Assembly: GCF_005960665.1 (NCBI RefSeq)
Contig: NZ_CP040676.1
Location: 506,501 to 570,500, forward strand
Direction of reading: 5' to 3'
Length of the DNA: 64,000 nucleotides
DNA from: Exiguobacterium mexicanum
GTDB lineage: Bacteria > Bacillota > Bacilli > Exiguobacteriales > Exiguobacteriaceae
Shown: piece after piece, positions 42,187 through 51,963 of the stretch
How positions within the stretch are numbered: the stretch's first letter is position 1
Layout: each line of letters opens with the position of its first letter
Translations under genes and position numbers: made by a program
Notes under the pieces: generated by a model
What the model saw: the letters and a program-made list of their open reading frames with translations, nothing else
Databases searched by the model: none
Told to the model about the DNA's origin: nothing

Positions 42187-42472
42187 ATCTCCTCCTTGAA
42201 ATAAAAAAAGTCCCCCGCCCGACATGTCTAAAAAGACATGAAGGACGGGGGACCCGTGGTGCCACCTTCGTTGGGGGAGCTCCCCCCCACTCATCGCGAA
42301 CCATCATTCGCTGTCCTCGGTAACGGGAGGACCCGTCAGAGCCTACGTATCGGTCTGAACGCTCAAAAGCCCATTCACGTGAGACACGTCACCGGTTCGC
42401 ATCGACCACCGGCTTTCTGGAGACGAATCTTCACGCTACTCTTCTTTCTCTTCGCGAGTTCGTATGAATGTT
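42187..42472 (-). ncRNA. Tryptophan T-box riboswitch leader of trpEG
   Basis: Read on the minus strand the leader has the T-box sequence AACGAAGGTGGCACCACGG (complement of 42254-42272), which binds the tRNA acceptor end. A terminator stem follows (42210-42253) with a T run. Upstream, in the stem I specifier region GTGAATGGGC, the codon UGG (complement of 42371-42373) is that of tryptophan. Uncharged tRNA-Trp should stabilise the antiterminator and turn on trpEG. Together these make the assignment firm. Confidence 0.9.
42210..42253 (-). terminator. T-box controlled terminator
   Basis: GTCCCCCG and the ACATGTCT arm pair with the complementary GACATG and CGGGGGAC arms, with a run of T after it on the minus strand. 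Confidence 0.85.
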
Positions 42473-42478
42473 ATCGTT

Positions 42479-42507
42479 ACTTTAACGGGCTGAAGTCAGA
42501 ATGTCAA
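42479..42507 (-). promoter_or_regulatory. Promoter of the trpEG T-box leader
   Basis: On the minus strand TTGACA (42502-42507) and TAAAGT (42479-42484) are exactly 17 bases apart. Confidence 0.75.
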
Positions 42508-42534
42508 TATCGAAACTGTCAGAATGATTAAGGC

Positions 42535-42816
42535 TCAGGAATGTTTTTCTATCTGGCGCTCGGTCTTCCGTTTACTGAGAAACGTATAGGCGATGAGAAA
42601 CGAGGGAATCGGGAAAAGCCAATTCCAAGACGATGGAGAAGTGAGCGTCCCGTAGTACACGAGGCCCATCGTCATTTCAATTGCGAGATTGAGCACCAAC
42701 GTGGTGAGCGGGGCGATATAAGCCTTTTCGAATCGTAACGCGATGAGGACACCGGTCCCGATGGTGAGGATAGGGACGATGACGAGTTGCCAGATGAACG
42801 GGTCGATCAAATCCAT
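42535..42816 (-). CDS. Small membrane protein
   Basis: This 93-residue protein has three membrane helices and a basic C-terminus (SKRKTERQIEKHS). The ATG at 42816 has GAAAGGACG about eight bases before it; an earlier ATG is too close to that RBS. It lies upstream of trpEG on the same strand but before its promoter. No family is recognised. Confidence 0.6.
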   Translation of the reverse strand: MDLIDPFIWQLVIVPILTIGTGVLIALRFEKAYIAPLTTLVLNLAIEMTMGLVYYGTLTSPSSWNWLFPIPSFLIAYTFLSKRKTERQIEKHS

Positions 42817-42996
42817 AAGCATCGTCCTTTCTAAATGGGACAAATTGTATATTGATAAGTATACAGGGAATAGGGGATAAGAAAAAGAATAGTACCGATG
42901 TGGTTACGTACAATCGAACAATTGAGACGACCATTACGAGTGGGACGACTCGAGCATACGAGTATGTTATGATGGACGCGAAAGGTAGGTACATCA

Positions 42997-43371
42997 ATGG
43001 AAACAATCAACTTAAAACAACTTTCTGACGAACGGGCCGCGCTTCAAGTCAAGGGCGACCTGGACGCGATGCGCGGCATCATGCACGACGAGTTTCGTTA
43101 CGTCGACTCGAGCGGACGTCAGTTCGATAAAGAAACGTTTTTAGATCAGTTCGTCGACCCAGCGTCGGTCCAGTGGATCACGCAGGAGACCGTCACGTTC
43201 GACGAGACGGTAGCAGGCGAGATCGCCCTCGTGCAACTATTGCTTGAAGAGCGTTTTATCCTCGGAACGAACGCCTACGAAGGCCGGTTCTGGGTGCTGC
43301 ATGTCTATGTGAAAGAGAACGACACGTGGCTTTGGCAAGGCGGCCAGTCAACAATGATTCATGAGGTATGA
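42997..43371 (+). CDS. DUF4440 (NTF2-like) protein
   Basis: This 124-residue protein has the DUF4440 pattern: LSDERAALQVKGDLDAMRGIMHDEFRYVDSSGRQFDKETFL, and strands ending WVLHVYVKENDTWLWQGGQSTM. It resembles the second DUF4440 gene at 32.7 kb only at the family level. It may bind or convert a small molecule; the role is unknown. AAAGGTAGG precedes the ATG. Confidence 0.78.
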   Translation: METINLKQLSDERAALQVKGDLDAMRGIMHDEFRYVDSSGRQFDKETFLDQFVDPASVQWITQETVTFDETVAGEIALVQLLLEERFILGTNAYEGRFWVLHVYVKENDTWLWQGGQSTMIHEV

Positions 43372-43379
43372 GAACCGTG

Positions 43380-43409
43380 AACTGCTTTGGGAAACCAAAG
43401 CAGTTTTTC
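43380..43409 (+). terminator. Terminator after the DUF4440 gene
   Basis: AACTGCTTTGG and CCAAAGCAGTT pair around GAAA and are followed by TTTC. Confidence 0.75.
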
Positions 43410-43443
43410 TGTGAAAACATTTACCAGATTTGTTAAAAAACAT

Positions 43444-44300
43444 CCTTTTGAAGGTGACTCCGATGATGCTCGACCTGCCGAACATGCCACCGAGCCCGTA
43501 TGCGGCTCATCCATGACCTCGTGCCGTTCGATTTCATCACCGAGCTGCTCGAGGACACGTATCGCCACGACAAAGGGCGGATGGCCGTTCACCCTGTCCG
43601 GATGTTCAAGTATCTGTTCCTGAAGGCGCATTCGAACCTGTCCGACGTCGTCCTCGTCAGACGGACGATGACCAATCTTGCTACAATTTTTTCTGGATCT
43701 TGCACCTGAGGATGACGTCATCAAGTCCTCCTCGCTCACCAAGATCCGACGTATACGCTCGCCGTCGAGGGCAAGATGCCCGAACTGATGGCGTGTGAAT
43801 ATATCCGGGACCGGGTGAACCGGGTCCGCGAGTTCGCAGAGGACGCGCACGTCGAGCTTCAGGTCTCCATGGCCCACGATGACGGAGGAGGGGATCATCA
43901 CGGCCGTCGTCGTCACATCCGGCGAGGCTCCAGACGGGCATCCGCAAAGTCCGCGGCGTACGAAAGAACGTCGTACAGAACAAAGTGGAGAGCCATTTCT
44001 TCAACATTGAGCTGTGAACCAATGCCCGTTAAGAGAAGGCTGTTACAAGGACGGGGCTAAGTCCAAGTCCTACAGCGTATCGTTGAACTCACGGAATCAC
44101 AGTGATCAGCTACTCGACTACGAGCAAATAGATGAGTTCAGGGAATACCGACGAAAGCGGTTTGAAATCGAGCCGAAGAACAGTCAATTGAAGAATCCCC
44201 AAGGTCTGGCGAGCAACAAGACGTCAAATCTGAAAGGTATGACGTTACAGAGCGTGATGGCAATCGTCGTGGTCGGTTCAATTCCCCTTTTTTTCTTTTC
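43444..44300 (+). pseudogene. Decayed IS1182-type transposase gene
   Basis: Pieces in different frames recall an IS1182 transposase. Near 43500 the N-terminal LIHDLVPFDFITELLEDTYR and PVRMFKYLFLKAHSNLSDVV (in place of D-x-VxLFKxLFLQ) appear. LDLAPEDDVIKSSSLTKIRR follows in a second frame. The C-terminal REYRRKRFEIEPKNSQLKNPQGLAS recalls the usual ending with EAKNAELKN. Frameshifts and a deleted middle leave no full gene. It lies just left of the glycan locus. No clear inverted repeats could be assigned. Confidence 0.7.
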
Positions 44301-44390
44301 ACGCTCGGATAGAGCGGAGGTTTTTCAGTTTCCTCGTCACGGAGTACATACTTGTTTTGCAATCAAGACCACTTCCAAGAAAGACTAGAT

Positions 44391-44690
44391 AGCCTCAGTC
44401 CATTAGAATTTAGGGTTGAAGCGGTCTAAGCGATTTTCATTATTCTCAATTTCTACTTGACAAGTGGCAGTTCACGCTTTGATGTTTACACTCATTTGTT
44501 CAAGATTCATTTGGTATTTTTAAGGACTGCTTTCTATTACGTGATTTTTGTCTTTAATTTGTCATTTAGATGATTTTGCCTTTTGAATTGAGCGTTTGCT
44601 ATAATCAATGGGTGTCGAAACGAGATGTTTCAAATAAGAAGGCATCGGCTAAAGAGAGAACGATGTCATTATGAATTTGGAGGAACCCCC
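44391..44690 (+). promoter_or_regulatory. Promoter region of the glycan locus
   Basis: The 300-base gap is strongly AT-rich and contains no gene. A SigA-type promoter lies at 44576-44605: TTGCCT and TATAAT separated by 18 bases. The RBS GGAGG is at 44680, before the ATG at 44691. It drives the first, large genes of the glycan locus. Confidence 0.6.
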
Positions 44691-47600
44691 ATGAGTTGGA
44701 AAAGTAAAGTAAAACGTGGTGTCTATTTAGGCATGCAGCGAGGCAAACGAATCGGCCGTCGGTTGATGAAAGGGACGAAGATACAAGCGCAGACGAGACA
44801 GTTCGTTGAAGTCGTCCCGTCTTGGTATGCCAGGACGTCTGCAAACTATGAAGTGGACGGCGCGACGCTCGTTTCTACGATGGCCGAGAAGCAATTTTTA
44901 ACATACGGGGAGCGTTCCTCGTCATTCCGCACGGTTCCGGGCACGAACTCTTTCCAGCTCAATCCGTCGATTCGCGAGTTTGACACGAGCCTGAACGTCG
45001 AGAAGAGCGGTAACATCGATGTCACTCTTCTCGTCATGATGTATAACAATCAAGAACGGACGCGCGTTGTCCGTGTCGGGGACGGTGTCCGCACGACGGT
45101 AACGCTCCGTGACGATGAGACGAAGACCCGCTTCGTCATCCAGACGCAAGGGAAAGGCCGTGTATTGATTCAGTCGCTCCTCGTCGACGGTCAGCCGCTT
45201 TGGAACGTTGAAGGAATGAGCAACGCCGTCGCCGATGCCGACTTTGACATAATAATCGATCTCGACGAAGAATCGCTCGAGCTTCTCTCCCCACTTAGCC
45301 GCATCGTCTCTGTCGACGGCAACACGATTAAGGTGACCGGGCAAGGTAACCAATATGAGCACTACGGCGTCAATGAGTCGGCGCTTCCATACGTCGACAC
45401 CGAACACAGCATCGAGTTCCCGCTCGCCGACATGGACGACTACGTCTATCGTTTCTATTTAAAAGGAGACGCGACCGAGATGGCAAAGGCGACGTTGTTC
45501 GTCGCGACTTATGCACACGGTGAACGCGATCAGCTCATCGAAGTCCCGCTCGGCTTCAGTAACGTCTTGAGCCTCACCCCGAGCCACGACTCGGTCCGCT
45601 ATTTTGTCCGTTTCAACGGCAACGGGACACTGTCAGACTTGAAGCTAGGTGTTATCCGTGAAAACAGTGTACGCCGCACGGAGACGTTCGATCTCGATCC
45701 GACGTTTTGGACGATTCCGACACCGGAGTCGATCAAGCTGAAACAAGACCCGAACGGCCTTCGTCTCGTCTTAGACGTCGAGCCGGACGTGCGTCGTTAC
45801 GTATCCTATATGGAGACGAACAACCGGTTCACGGTGCTTCCGAAAGAGAAGCCGTATACGGTCCGCCCGAACCATCGCTACCGTGTGACGGTCGACGGCG
45901 AGCTCGGTGCGAACACCGGTGTCGTCCTTTATATCATCTCGTATTCATTGACGGAACGGTTGTCGATGCAGCAAGTTCAGCTCGGCAGCGAGAAGATTTT
46001 CGAGTTCGGGAAAGACGTGCGCTATCTCCGTTTCGCCCTTCGTGTCGATGGGACGGGAGAGACGCTCGTCACGAACATCCGCGTCAGCGAAGAGATCATC
46101 ACGGACCGGACACAAGTGCCGGAATGGATCGACCCGCGTGAAGCCCGTCTGTTCGAGGCGAAACCGCGCGAATTGCACGAGCTGAAAGTCGCGGCCATCT
46201 TCGACGAGTTCACGACGGCCTCGTATCGTCCCGAGTGTGACTTGATCACATTCTCGCCGGACGACTGGCCGGCCGTCCTCGCTGACCGTCAACCGGACTT
46301 CCTCATGGTCGAATCGGCCTGGAAAGGGAACGACAAGACGTGGGAGAAGAAAATCGTCAAATACGGAACGAACACGTGGGAAGAACTCGACGCGCTCCTC
46401 GATTGGTGCCGCGTCAACAACGTGCCGACCGTCTTTTGGAATAAAGAAGATCCGATCCACTATGACCGCTTCATCGAGACGGCGAAACGATTCGACTTCG
46501 TTTATACGACGGACGCCAACATCCTCGATAACTATAAGGAAGATTGCGGACATGACCGCGTCGGCGCCTTGCCGTTCGCGGCCCAGCCGAAAGAGCATAA
46601 CCCGATCCGCCTGCCGGGCACACGGGAACCGTACGCATCGTTCGCCGGCTCGTATTATGCGAACCGTCACGAGTCGCGACGCATCGACATGGACCGCCTG
46701 TTCGCGGCTGCCGATAAATATGGTCTCGTCATCTATGACCGGAACTATGAGATGAACCAACGCGGTGAGACGGACCAACTCCAATTCCCGGAGCAGTTCC
46801 GTAAATCGATTCGCGGTAGCTTAAAGTACAACCAAATCGCGAAAGCCTATAAAGGCTTTAAAGTCATGCTGAACGTCAACTCGGTGAACGATTCACCGAC
46901 GATGTTCTCACGTCGTGTCTTCGAAGGGCTCGCCTGTGCGACGCCTGTCGTCAGCACGCGCTCTGTCGGCGTGAAACAGATGCTCGGAGATTACGTCTTC
47001 TTAGATGAAGGCGACGAGATGCTCGAAGAGACGTTCCGTAAACTGCTCACCGACGATAGCTTCTATGAAGACGTCGCCATGGGCGGTATGCGTCACGTGC
47101 TCAAGTACCACACGTACACACAACGTCTCGCCCAAGTCGTCGGCAACATCGGTCTGCCTTATCGTGTCGACCATCCGGAAGTCGCGCTCGTCGCGTTCGT
47201 CCGCTCACGTGAGGAGATGGACCGCGCCGTCGAGACATTCCGGGCTCAGGATTATGAGCATAAACACCTCGTCGTCTTCCTCGACAAGTTCGAAGGACAT
47301 CTTGACTTGTATGAGGCTTACAATACTGAAGATATCTCGACGTTCATGCTCAGTTACTTGACGCAATACAACGCCTTGTCTGAGATTCTTGACGGCTTCG
47401 ACTGGATGGCGTTCATCCGTCCGAGTGACTATTACGGACCGGCCTACGTGTCCGATTATATGCTTGCGACGCGTTACGCCGACTCGAACATCTTGACGAA
47501 AGAAGACTACTTCGTCTGGAAAGACGGGCTCGAGAAAGTGGACTCGGACGGTACGTACCGTTACGTCTTCGAAGCGACGCCATCACGGTCGATCATGAAG

Positions 47601-47774
47601 CCGGATGTGCTCCGCTTCTATAATGTCCTTGAAGCGCTCGACGTCTTGAAACAAGACGAGACGCTTAAAGAGCTCGCCCAGTCCGGGGAACGGATTTTCA
47701 GTACAGACCCGTATCAATACGTGAAAGCAGGGAGCGATATGCCGCAAACGGTCGCTCAGGAGGTACAATTATGA
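44691..47774 (+). CDS. Large multidomain glycosyltransferase with CgeB-like domain
   Basis: This 1027-residue soluble protein starts at 44691 (GGAGGAACCCCC before it). The first 450 or so residues are several beta-rich modules, each with a Y/F-x-V-R-F segment and without catalytic signs, perhaps carbohydrate-binding. A CgeB/GT-B-like domain follows (about 450-840): PDFLMVESAWKGNDKTWE, VPTVFWNKEDPIHYDRF, and the donor-site segment SPTMFSRRVFEGLACATPVVSTR. The C-terminal 190 residues look like a degenerate GT-A domain (VALVAFVRSREEMDRAVETFRAQDYEHK, but no DXD). It probably transfers sugars to build a surface polymer. It overlaps the next gene by ATGA. Confidence 0.75.
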   Translation: MSWKSKVKRGVYLGMQRGKRIGRRLMKGTKIQAQTRQFVEVVPSWYARTSANYEVDGATLVSTMAEKQFLTYGERSSSFRTVPGTNSFQLNPSIREFDTSLNVEKSGNIDVTLLVMMYNNQERTRVVRVGDGVRTTVTLRDDETKTRFVIQTQGKGRVLIQSLLVDGQPLWNVEGMSNAVADADFDIIIDLDEESLELLSPLSRIVSVDGNTIKVTGQGNQYEHYGVNESALPYVDTEHSIEFPLADMDDYVYRFYLKGDATEMAKATLFVATYAHGERDQLIEVPLGFSNVLSLTPSHDSVRYFVRFNGNGTLSDLKLGVIRENSVRRTETFDLDPTFWTIPTPESIKLKQDPNGLRLVLDVEPDVRRYVSYMETNNRFTVLPKEKPYTVRPNHRYRVTVDGELGANTGVVLYIISYSLTERLSMQQVQLGSEKIFEFGKDVRYLRFALRVDGTGETLVTNIRVSEEIITDRTQVPEWIDPREARLFEAKPRELHELKVAAIFDEFTTASYRPECDLITFSPDDWPAVLADRQPDFLMVESAWKGNDKTWEKKIVKYGTNTWEELDALLDWCRVNNVPTVFWNKEDPIHYDRFIETAKRFDFVYTTDANILDNYKEDCGHDRVGALPFAAQPKEHNPIRLPGTREPYASFAGSYYANRHESRRIDMDRLFAAADKYGLVIYDRNYEMNQRGETDQLQFPEQFRKSIRGSLKYNQIAKAYKGFKVMLNVNSVNDSPTMFSRRVFEGLACATPVVSTRSVGVKQMLGDYVFLDEGDEMLEETFRKLLTDDSFYEDVAMGGMRHVLKYHTYTQRLAQVVGNIGLPYRVDHPEVALVAFVRSREEMDRAVETFRAQDYEHKHLVVFLDKFEGHLDLYEAYNTEDISTFMLSYLTQYNALSEILDGFDWMAFIRPSDYYGPAYVSDYMLATRYADSNILTKEDYFVWKDGLEKVDSDGTYRYVFEATPSRSIMKPDVLRFYNVLEALDVLKQDETLKELAQSGERIFSTDPYQYVKAGSDMPQTVAQEVQL

Positions 47775-49933
47775 CGACACCACTTCGCGTCCTCGTCTAT
47801 GGGGATGTCAATTTAAATTTGATCGACGGGTCGGCCATTTGGCTGACGTCCGTCGTCTCGATGTTGAACCAAGACCCATCGATCCAAGTCGACGTGCTAG
47901 TTAAGCGTTCGATCACTAAACCAGAAGTGACAGCCGGCATCCGTGAGTTGCCGAACGTCCGGTTCATCGACGTGTTCGCGCCAGACTCAAGCAGACAAGA
48001 TGCTCCGTTTTACGCACGTGGCGTGCTTCAAGCGGACGAAGCGGCCGGACTGATCGACGAATTGATGACGACAGGCGGCTACGACATGGCGTTCATCCGT
48101 GGTTTCCAACTCGCTTACGACTTGTCACAGTATGAACAAACGATGGCGAAGACGTGGACGTATATCACCGATTTCACCCACGACCATACGCAAGCGTCAG
48201 CAGAAGAGCTCGCCCGGTTGAAGCAAATCGCGTCGCGCTCGGCGCGCATGCTCTGTCAGACGGAAGCGATGAAGACGTATTTCGAGTCGTTCCTGCCGAC
48301 AGACCGCCCGTTCCTCATCTTGAACCCGATGATTCCGAACGTGAAGGAAGAGACGCCGACGTTCACAAAACCGAACGACCGTCTCGTCTACACGGGCAAG
48401 TTCGCCCCGCTTTGGTATTCGACGGAGATTCTCGACGCGTTCGCGAAACTCCGTGCCGATTACCCAGCCGAACTCCATGTCGCCGGCGACAAGTTCAACC
48501 AAGACCCGAACAACCCGAACTTTAAGCAAGAAGTTCTTACCCGCTTAAAGTCGGATGACGGTGTCCATTGGTTGAAAGGCATCCCACGCGCCGACGTCGA
48601 AACGTTGATCGACTCGAGTGCGATCGGTGTGTCGTGGCGACATCCTGAACTCGATGCGAGCCTTGAGCTGTCGACGAAACTGCTCGAGTACGGCTCGCTC
48701 GGGAAACCGGTCCTCTTGAACCGTAACCCGATGCACGAACTAATCCTCGGCGGGGATTATCCGCTCTTCGTCAACTCGGAAGCCGAGTTCATCGACAAGG
48801 CGAAGCTCGCACTCACGGATGAACACGTCTACCGTGATGCGGCGGCCCGCCTGTATGAGATGGCCCAATATTATACGTTCACGAACACGTACAAGCGTCT
48901 CCACGACGAGCTATGGGGCATGAAGAAAATCAACTTGCTCTTCGCCGGACACGATTTCAAATTCCTCCGTCTCTTCATGGATTACTTCGAGCGCCATCCG
49001 CGCTTTAACGTCTTGATTGACGAATGGGAAGGACACAAAATCCATGACGTGAATCACAGTAAGGCCTGCTTAGAGCAAGCCGACATCATCTTCTGTGAGT
49101 GGGGTCTCGGGAACGCCGTCTGGTATTCGCACCATAAGAAACCGCACCAGACGATGATTGTCCGGATCCATCGTCAAGAGAAAGAGACACCGTTCCCACG
49201 GGAGTACAACCTGCACAACATCGACCGCATCATCCTCGTGTCGCCGTATATGCTAGAGGAGATGTATCGCTTGTTCCGCATCCCGCGTCACAAGATGACG
49301 ATGATTTACAATGCGGTCGATGGGACGCGACTCGTTCAGCCGAAACAGTTGGACGAGTTGACGTTCCACCTCGGCATGATCGGTATCAATCCGAAGTTGA
49401 AACGACTCGATCTCGCGCTCGATATGCTCGAGACGCTCCGTAAGGAAGACGTACGCTACAAGCTGTTCATCAAAGGGCATCACCCGAATGAGATCTATTG
49501 GATCAATAAACGGGAAGATGAGCGGGCTTATTACGACCGTCTGCTCGAGCGGCTCGAACAACCGACGTTTAAAGACAGCGTCGTCTTTGACGGGCACGGT
49601 GATGATGTACCGGAATGGCTGACAAAAATCGGCTTCATCTTATCGACGAGCGACTTAGAGAGCTTCCATCTCGCGCCAGCCGAGGCGATGACGTCGGGGA
49701 CGTTCCCGATTATCCGTCACTGGACAGGAAGCGAAACGATTTATCCAGACGACGTGTTGATGGAAAACGTGTTAGACGGCGTCAATATCATCCATTCGTA
49801 CCGGGACGACTCAGCGAAGTTGCTCGAAGCGACACAAGATTATATGGCTTACGCCCATCACCATTTTGCGATCGAGACGCTTGCGCCGAAGCTCGAACAG
49901 CTCATCTTGACAGAATTGAATCGAAAACACTGA
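47771..49933 (+). CDS. Tandem GT-B glycosyltransferase
   Basis: This 720-residue protein has two GT-B glycosyltransferase halves. The first (about 1-380) ends in the donor pattern ELDASLELSTKLLEYGSLGKPVLLNRNPMHE. The second (about 390-720) has INLLFAGHDFKFLRLF, HLGMIGINPKLKRLDLALDMLETL and the signature STSDLESFHLAPAEAMTSGTFPII. Both appear to keep the acidic residue before the helix of the donor site. The protein could add two different sugars in sequence. It overlaps the upstream gene by four bases, so it is translationally coupled to it. Confidence 0.82.
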   Translation: MTTPLRVLVYGDVNLNLIDGSAIWLTSVVSMLNQDPSIQVDVLVKRSITKPEVTAGIRELPNVRFIDVFAPDSSRQDAPFYARGVLQADEAAGLIDELMTTGGYDMAFIRGFQLAYDLSQYEQTMAKTWTYITDFTHDHTQASAEELARLKQIASRSARMLCQTEAMKTYFESFLPTDRPFLILNPMIPNVKEETPTFTKPNDRLVYTGKFAPLWYSTEILDAFAKLRADYPAELHVAGDKFNQDPNNPNFKQEVLTRLKSDDGVHWLKGIPRADVETLIDSSAIGVSWRHPELDASLELSTKLLEYGSLGKPVLLNRNPMHELILGGDYPLFVNSEAEFIDKAKLALTDEHVYRDAAARLYEMAQYYTFTNTYKRLHDELWGMKKINLLFAGHDFKFLRLFMDYFERHPRFNVLIDEWEGHKIHDVNHSKACLEQADIIFCEWGLGNAVWYSHHKKPHQTMIVRIHRQEKETPFPREYNLHNIDRIILVSPYMLEEMYRLFRIPRHKMTMIYNAVDGTRLVQPKQLDELTFHLGMIGINPKLKRLDLALDMLETLRKEDVRYKLFIKGHHPNEIYWINKREDERAYYDRLLERLEQPTFKDSVVFDGHGDDVPEWLTKIGFILSTSDLESFHLAPAEAMTSGTFPIIRHWTGSETIYPDDVLMENVLDGVNIIHSYRDDSAKLLEATQDYMAYAHHHFAIETLAPKLEQLILTELNRKH

Positions 49934-49988
49934 GCAAGCCCGGTCGTCCGGGTTTGCTTGTTTTGAAATTAGTTTGAGGAGATACGAT

Positions 49989-51953
49989 ATGAGCCACTTT
50001 ATATATGAATCGACTGGCCAGACGCTTGAATTTGATCGTCGCGACGGTCTGACCCACATCATCTCGGAGACGCCACAAAACGTTCGTCTCGGGATGTACG
50101 ATGCATCACGGGATGAACCAAACGGGATGAACATCTCTCTCACGCTAGACGAACAGTTCAGCGTCGCCGTTCCGTTCAACAACTTGATCCCGGTCTACTA
50201 TTCAGAAGATCCGATCGTCGTCGGGACATCGCTCGAGGACGTGGCGAAAGCGGCCGGGAAGACGGTCGTCCGCCCGGAAGCGATCGCGCAAATGCGCCTC
50301 GTCGGGCATGTGTTCGGAGACGCCACACGTTTTGAAGGGATTAAGCGTCTCGGAGCAGGTGAACGTTTGACAGTGCGAGACGGAGTCGTCTCGTGCGACA
50401 CGTGGGACCCTCTCCCGCAAAGTACGACCCAGCTCCGCGATGACTATATCGACACGTGGATGACGGCGCTTCGGAACGCGGTCCGTGTGCCGATGCCAAC
50501 CGTCAATATCCCGTTTAACGGGACAGCACTCGACGTGTTGCTCACAAAACTGTATCTCGAGGCAGGAAAGCGGGTGACGTTGCATGTGCCCGATTTAGAA
50601 GGGAACGAGGCGACCGTCGCGCGTGAGTTGTTTGACGATGTCGAACTCGCCGTGACGCCCGCACCGGATTCGACACTGTCGTTATCGCTATCGCAGCGCA
50701 TCGCAGATACCTACGCGGCGACAGACGGGAACTTGACCGCCTATGAAAGCATCCCGACTGGTAAAGCCATCGACCTTGACGATGTCGAGATCGGGAAACA
50801 CGGGACGGATTGGTTATACGGGAAACATATTTTCTTGAAAGAGAATATGGACGAACATGAGGCGAAACAGCAATTGTCGCGGAAAGCAATTCGTTCGTTC
50901 GAAGGATTCGGCGAGACAGAACGCGAACAAGTAGAAGGTATGCTTGACCGTCTATTCGACGCAGAACCGGAGCGCGATTGGAGCGGCCGGCTCGAGGCCG
51001 CTTGGTTCCATTTGAAAATCGAACATTTCCACGCTTACGCACGGCTCGGCTTTATGCGCGAGATGACACTGCTGCAGCCACTCTTCGACCGTGACGTCTT
51101 GCGTCATATCCTCGAAGCGCCGTACGAGTTGCGCCGTCAAGGCTATCTCGTCAAAGTCGCGCTCGAGGAACTGTTTGGCACGAAACCACTCCATTTCGTC
51201 AAAGAGACGTTCGCATGGAGTGACGCGCCGTTGTTGCCGACCGTCGTACCGGCGCCGCTCAACTGGCGTCTCTTGCTTGAAGAGACCGCATCCGAGCAAG
51301 TGAAACGGATGAACGAATTGCTCAAAGTCGAGTCGAGCGTCGCCAACGCGTTCGAGTCGAGCGAGACGATACATCACGGCTACGTCTCGCTCTGGAACGA
51401 CTGGACGGCTAAAAATTGGTCAGTCCGCCTGTCCGGATCAGAAATCGAACCGGAGACAATCGAGTTGACGATTCCCGAGGCGCATAAACCGCGGGCCGTC
51501 ACGATTAAACCGTTCATCTATCACTATTTCATCCCGTTCAACGCGGAACTGTTCACGATGCGCGAAGAACGGTTCGTCACGCATCTCGAAGTCAAACCAC
51601 TCGGTGGGGAGAACGGGTACGTACAACTGTTCAACCAGAGCTTCAGCGCGCCGCCTTCGAGCGAGTTCCAAAAAGATGCGACTCTCGGCAGCGCCCCTTC
51701 GATAAGCGTCGAAGGGACGATTGAACTGTTGTCTAATGAGGCGACACCGATCGAGCTTTACGTCATGCAGTATGATGCGAAAAAGAATTTGAAGAAGACG
51801 GCGTTCAGCCATGAGCTCCGTCCCGGCGAGAACACGCTCTGCCACCGTTTGCCGAAAGAAGTCGAGGCCAAGTTCGTCAAGTTAGCGATTAAATTCCAAA
51901 ACGACCAATATCCTATCCAACTGAAGATGGGATCGTGGATTATAGAAAGCTGA
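49989..51953 (+). CDS. Asparagine-synthetase-like protein lacking catalytic motifs
   Basis: This 654-residue protein resembles asparagine synthetase B in layout. The N-terminal part has IPVYYSEDPIVVGTSLEDVAKAAGKTVVRPEAIAQMRLVGHVFGD..FEGIKRLGAGERLTV, as in the amidotransferase-to-synthetase border. The middle ends with LLQPLFDRDVLRHILEAPYELRRQGYLVKVALEEL. However, residue 2 is Ser, not the nucleophile Cys, and SGGLDS is replaced by FNGTALDV, so ATP-pyrophosphatase activity is unlikely. A C-terminal beta domain (about 490-654) resembles the beta modules of the large glycosyltransferase. GAGGAGATACGAT precedes the start. Confidence 0.65.
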   Translation: MSHFIYESTGQTLEFDRRDGLTHIISETPQNVRLGMYDASRDEPNGMNISLTLDEQFSVAVPFNNLIPVYYSEDPIVVGTSLEDVAKAAGKTVVRPEAIAQMRLVGHVFGDATRFEGIKRLGAGERLTVRDGVVSCDTWDPLPQSTTQLRDDYIDTWMTALRNAVRVPMPTVNIPFNGTALDVLLTKLYLEAGKRVTLHVPDLEGNEATVARELFDDVELAVTPAPDSTLSLSLSQRIADTYAATDGNLTAYESIPTGKAIDLDDVEIGKHGTDWLYGKHIFLKENMDEHEAKQQLSRKAIRSFEGFGETEREQVEGMLDRLFDAEPERDWSGRLEAAWFHLKIEHFHAYARLGFMREMTLLQPLFDRDVLRHILEAPYELRRQGYLVKVALEELFGTKPLHFVKETFAWSDAPLLPTVVPAPLNWRLLLEETASEQVKRMNELLKVESSVANAFESSETIHHGYVSLWNDWTAKNWSVRLSGSEIEPETIELTIPEAHKPRAVTIKPFIYHYFIPFNAELFTMREERFVTHLEVKPLGGENGYVQLFNQSFSAPPSSEFQKDATLGSAPSISVEGTIELLSNEATPIELYVMQYDAKKNLKKTAFSHELRPGENTLCHRLPKEVEAKFVKLAIKFQNDQYPIQLKMGSWIIES

Positions 51954-51963
51954 GGAAATCGTC

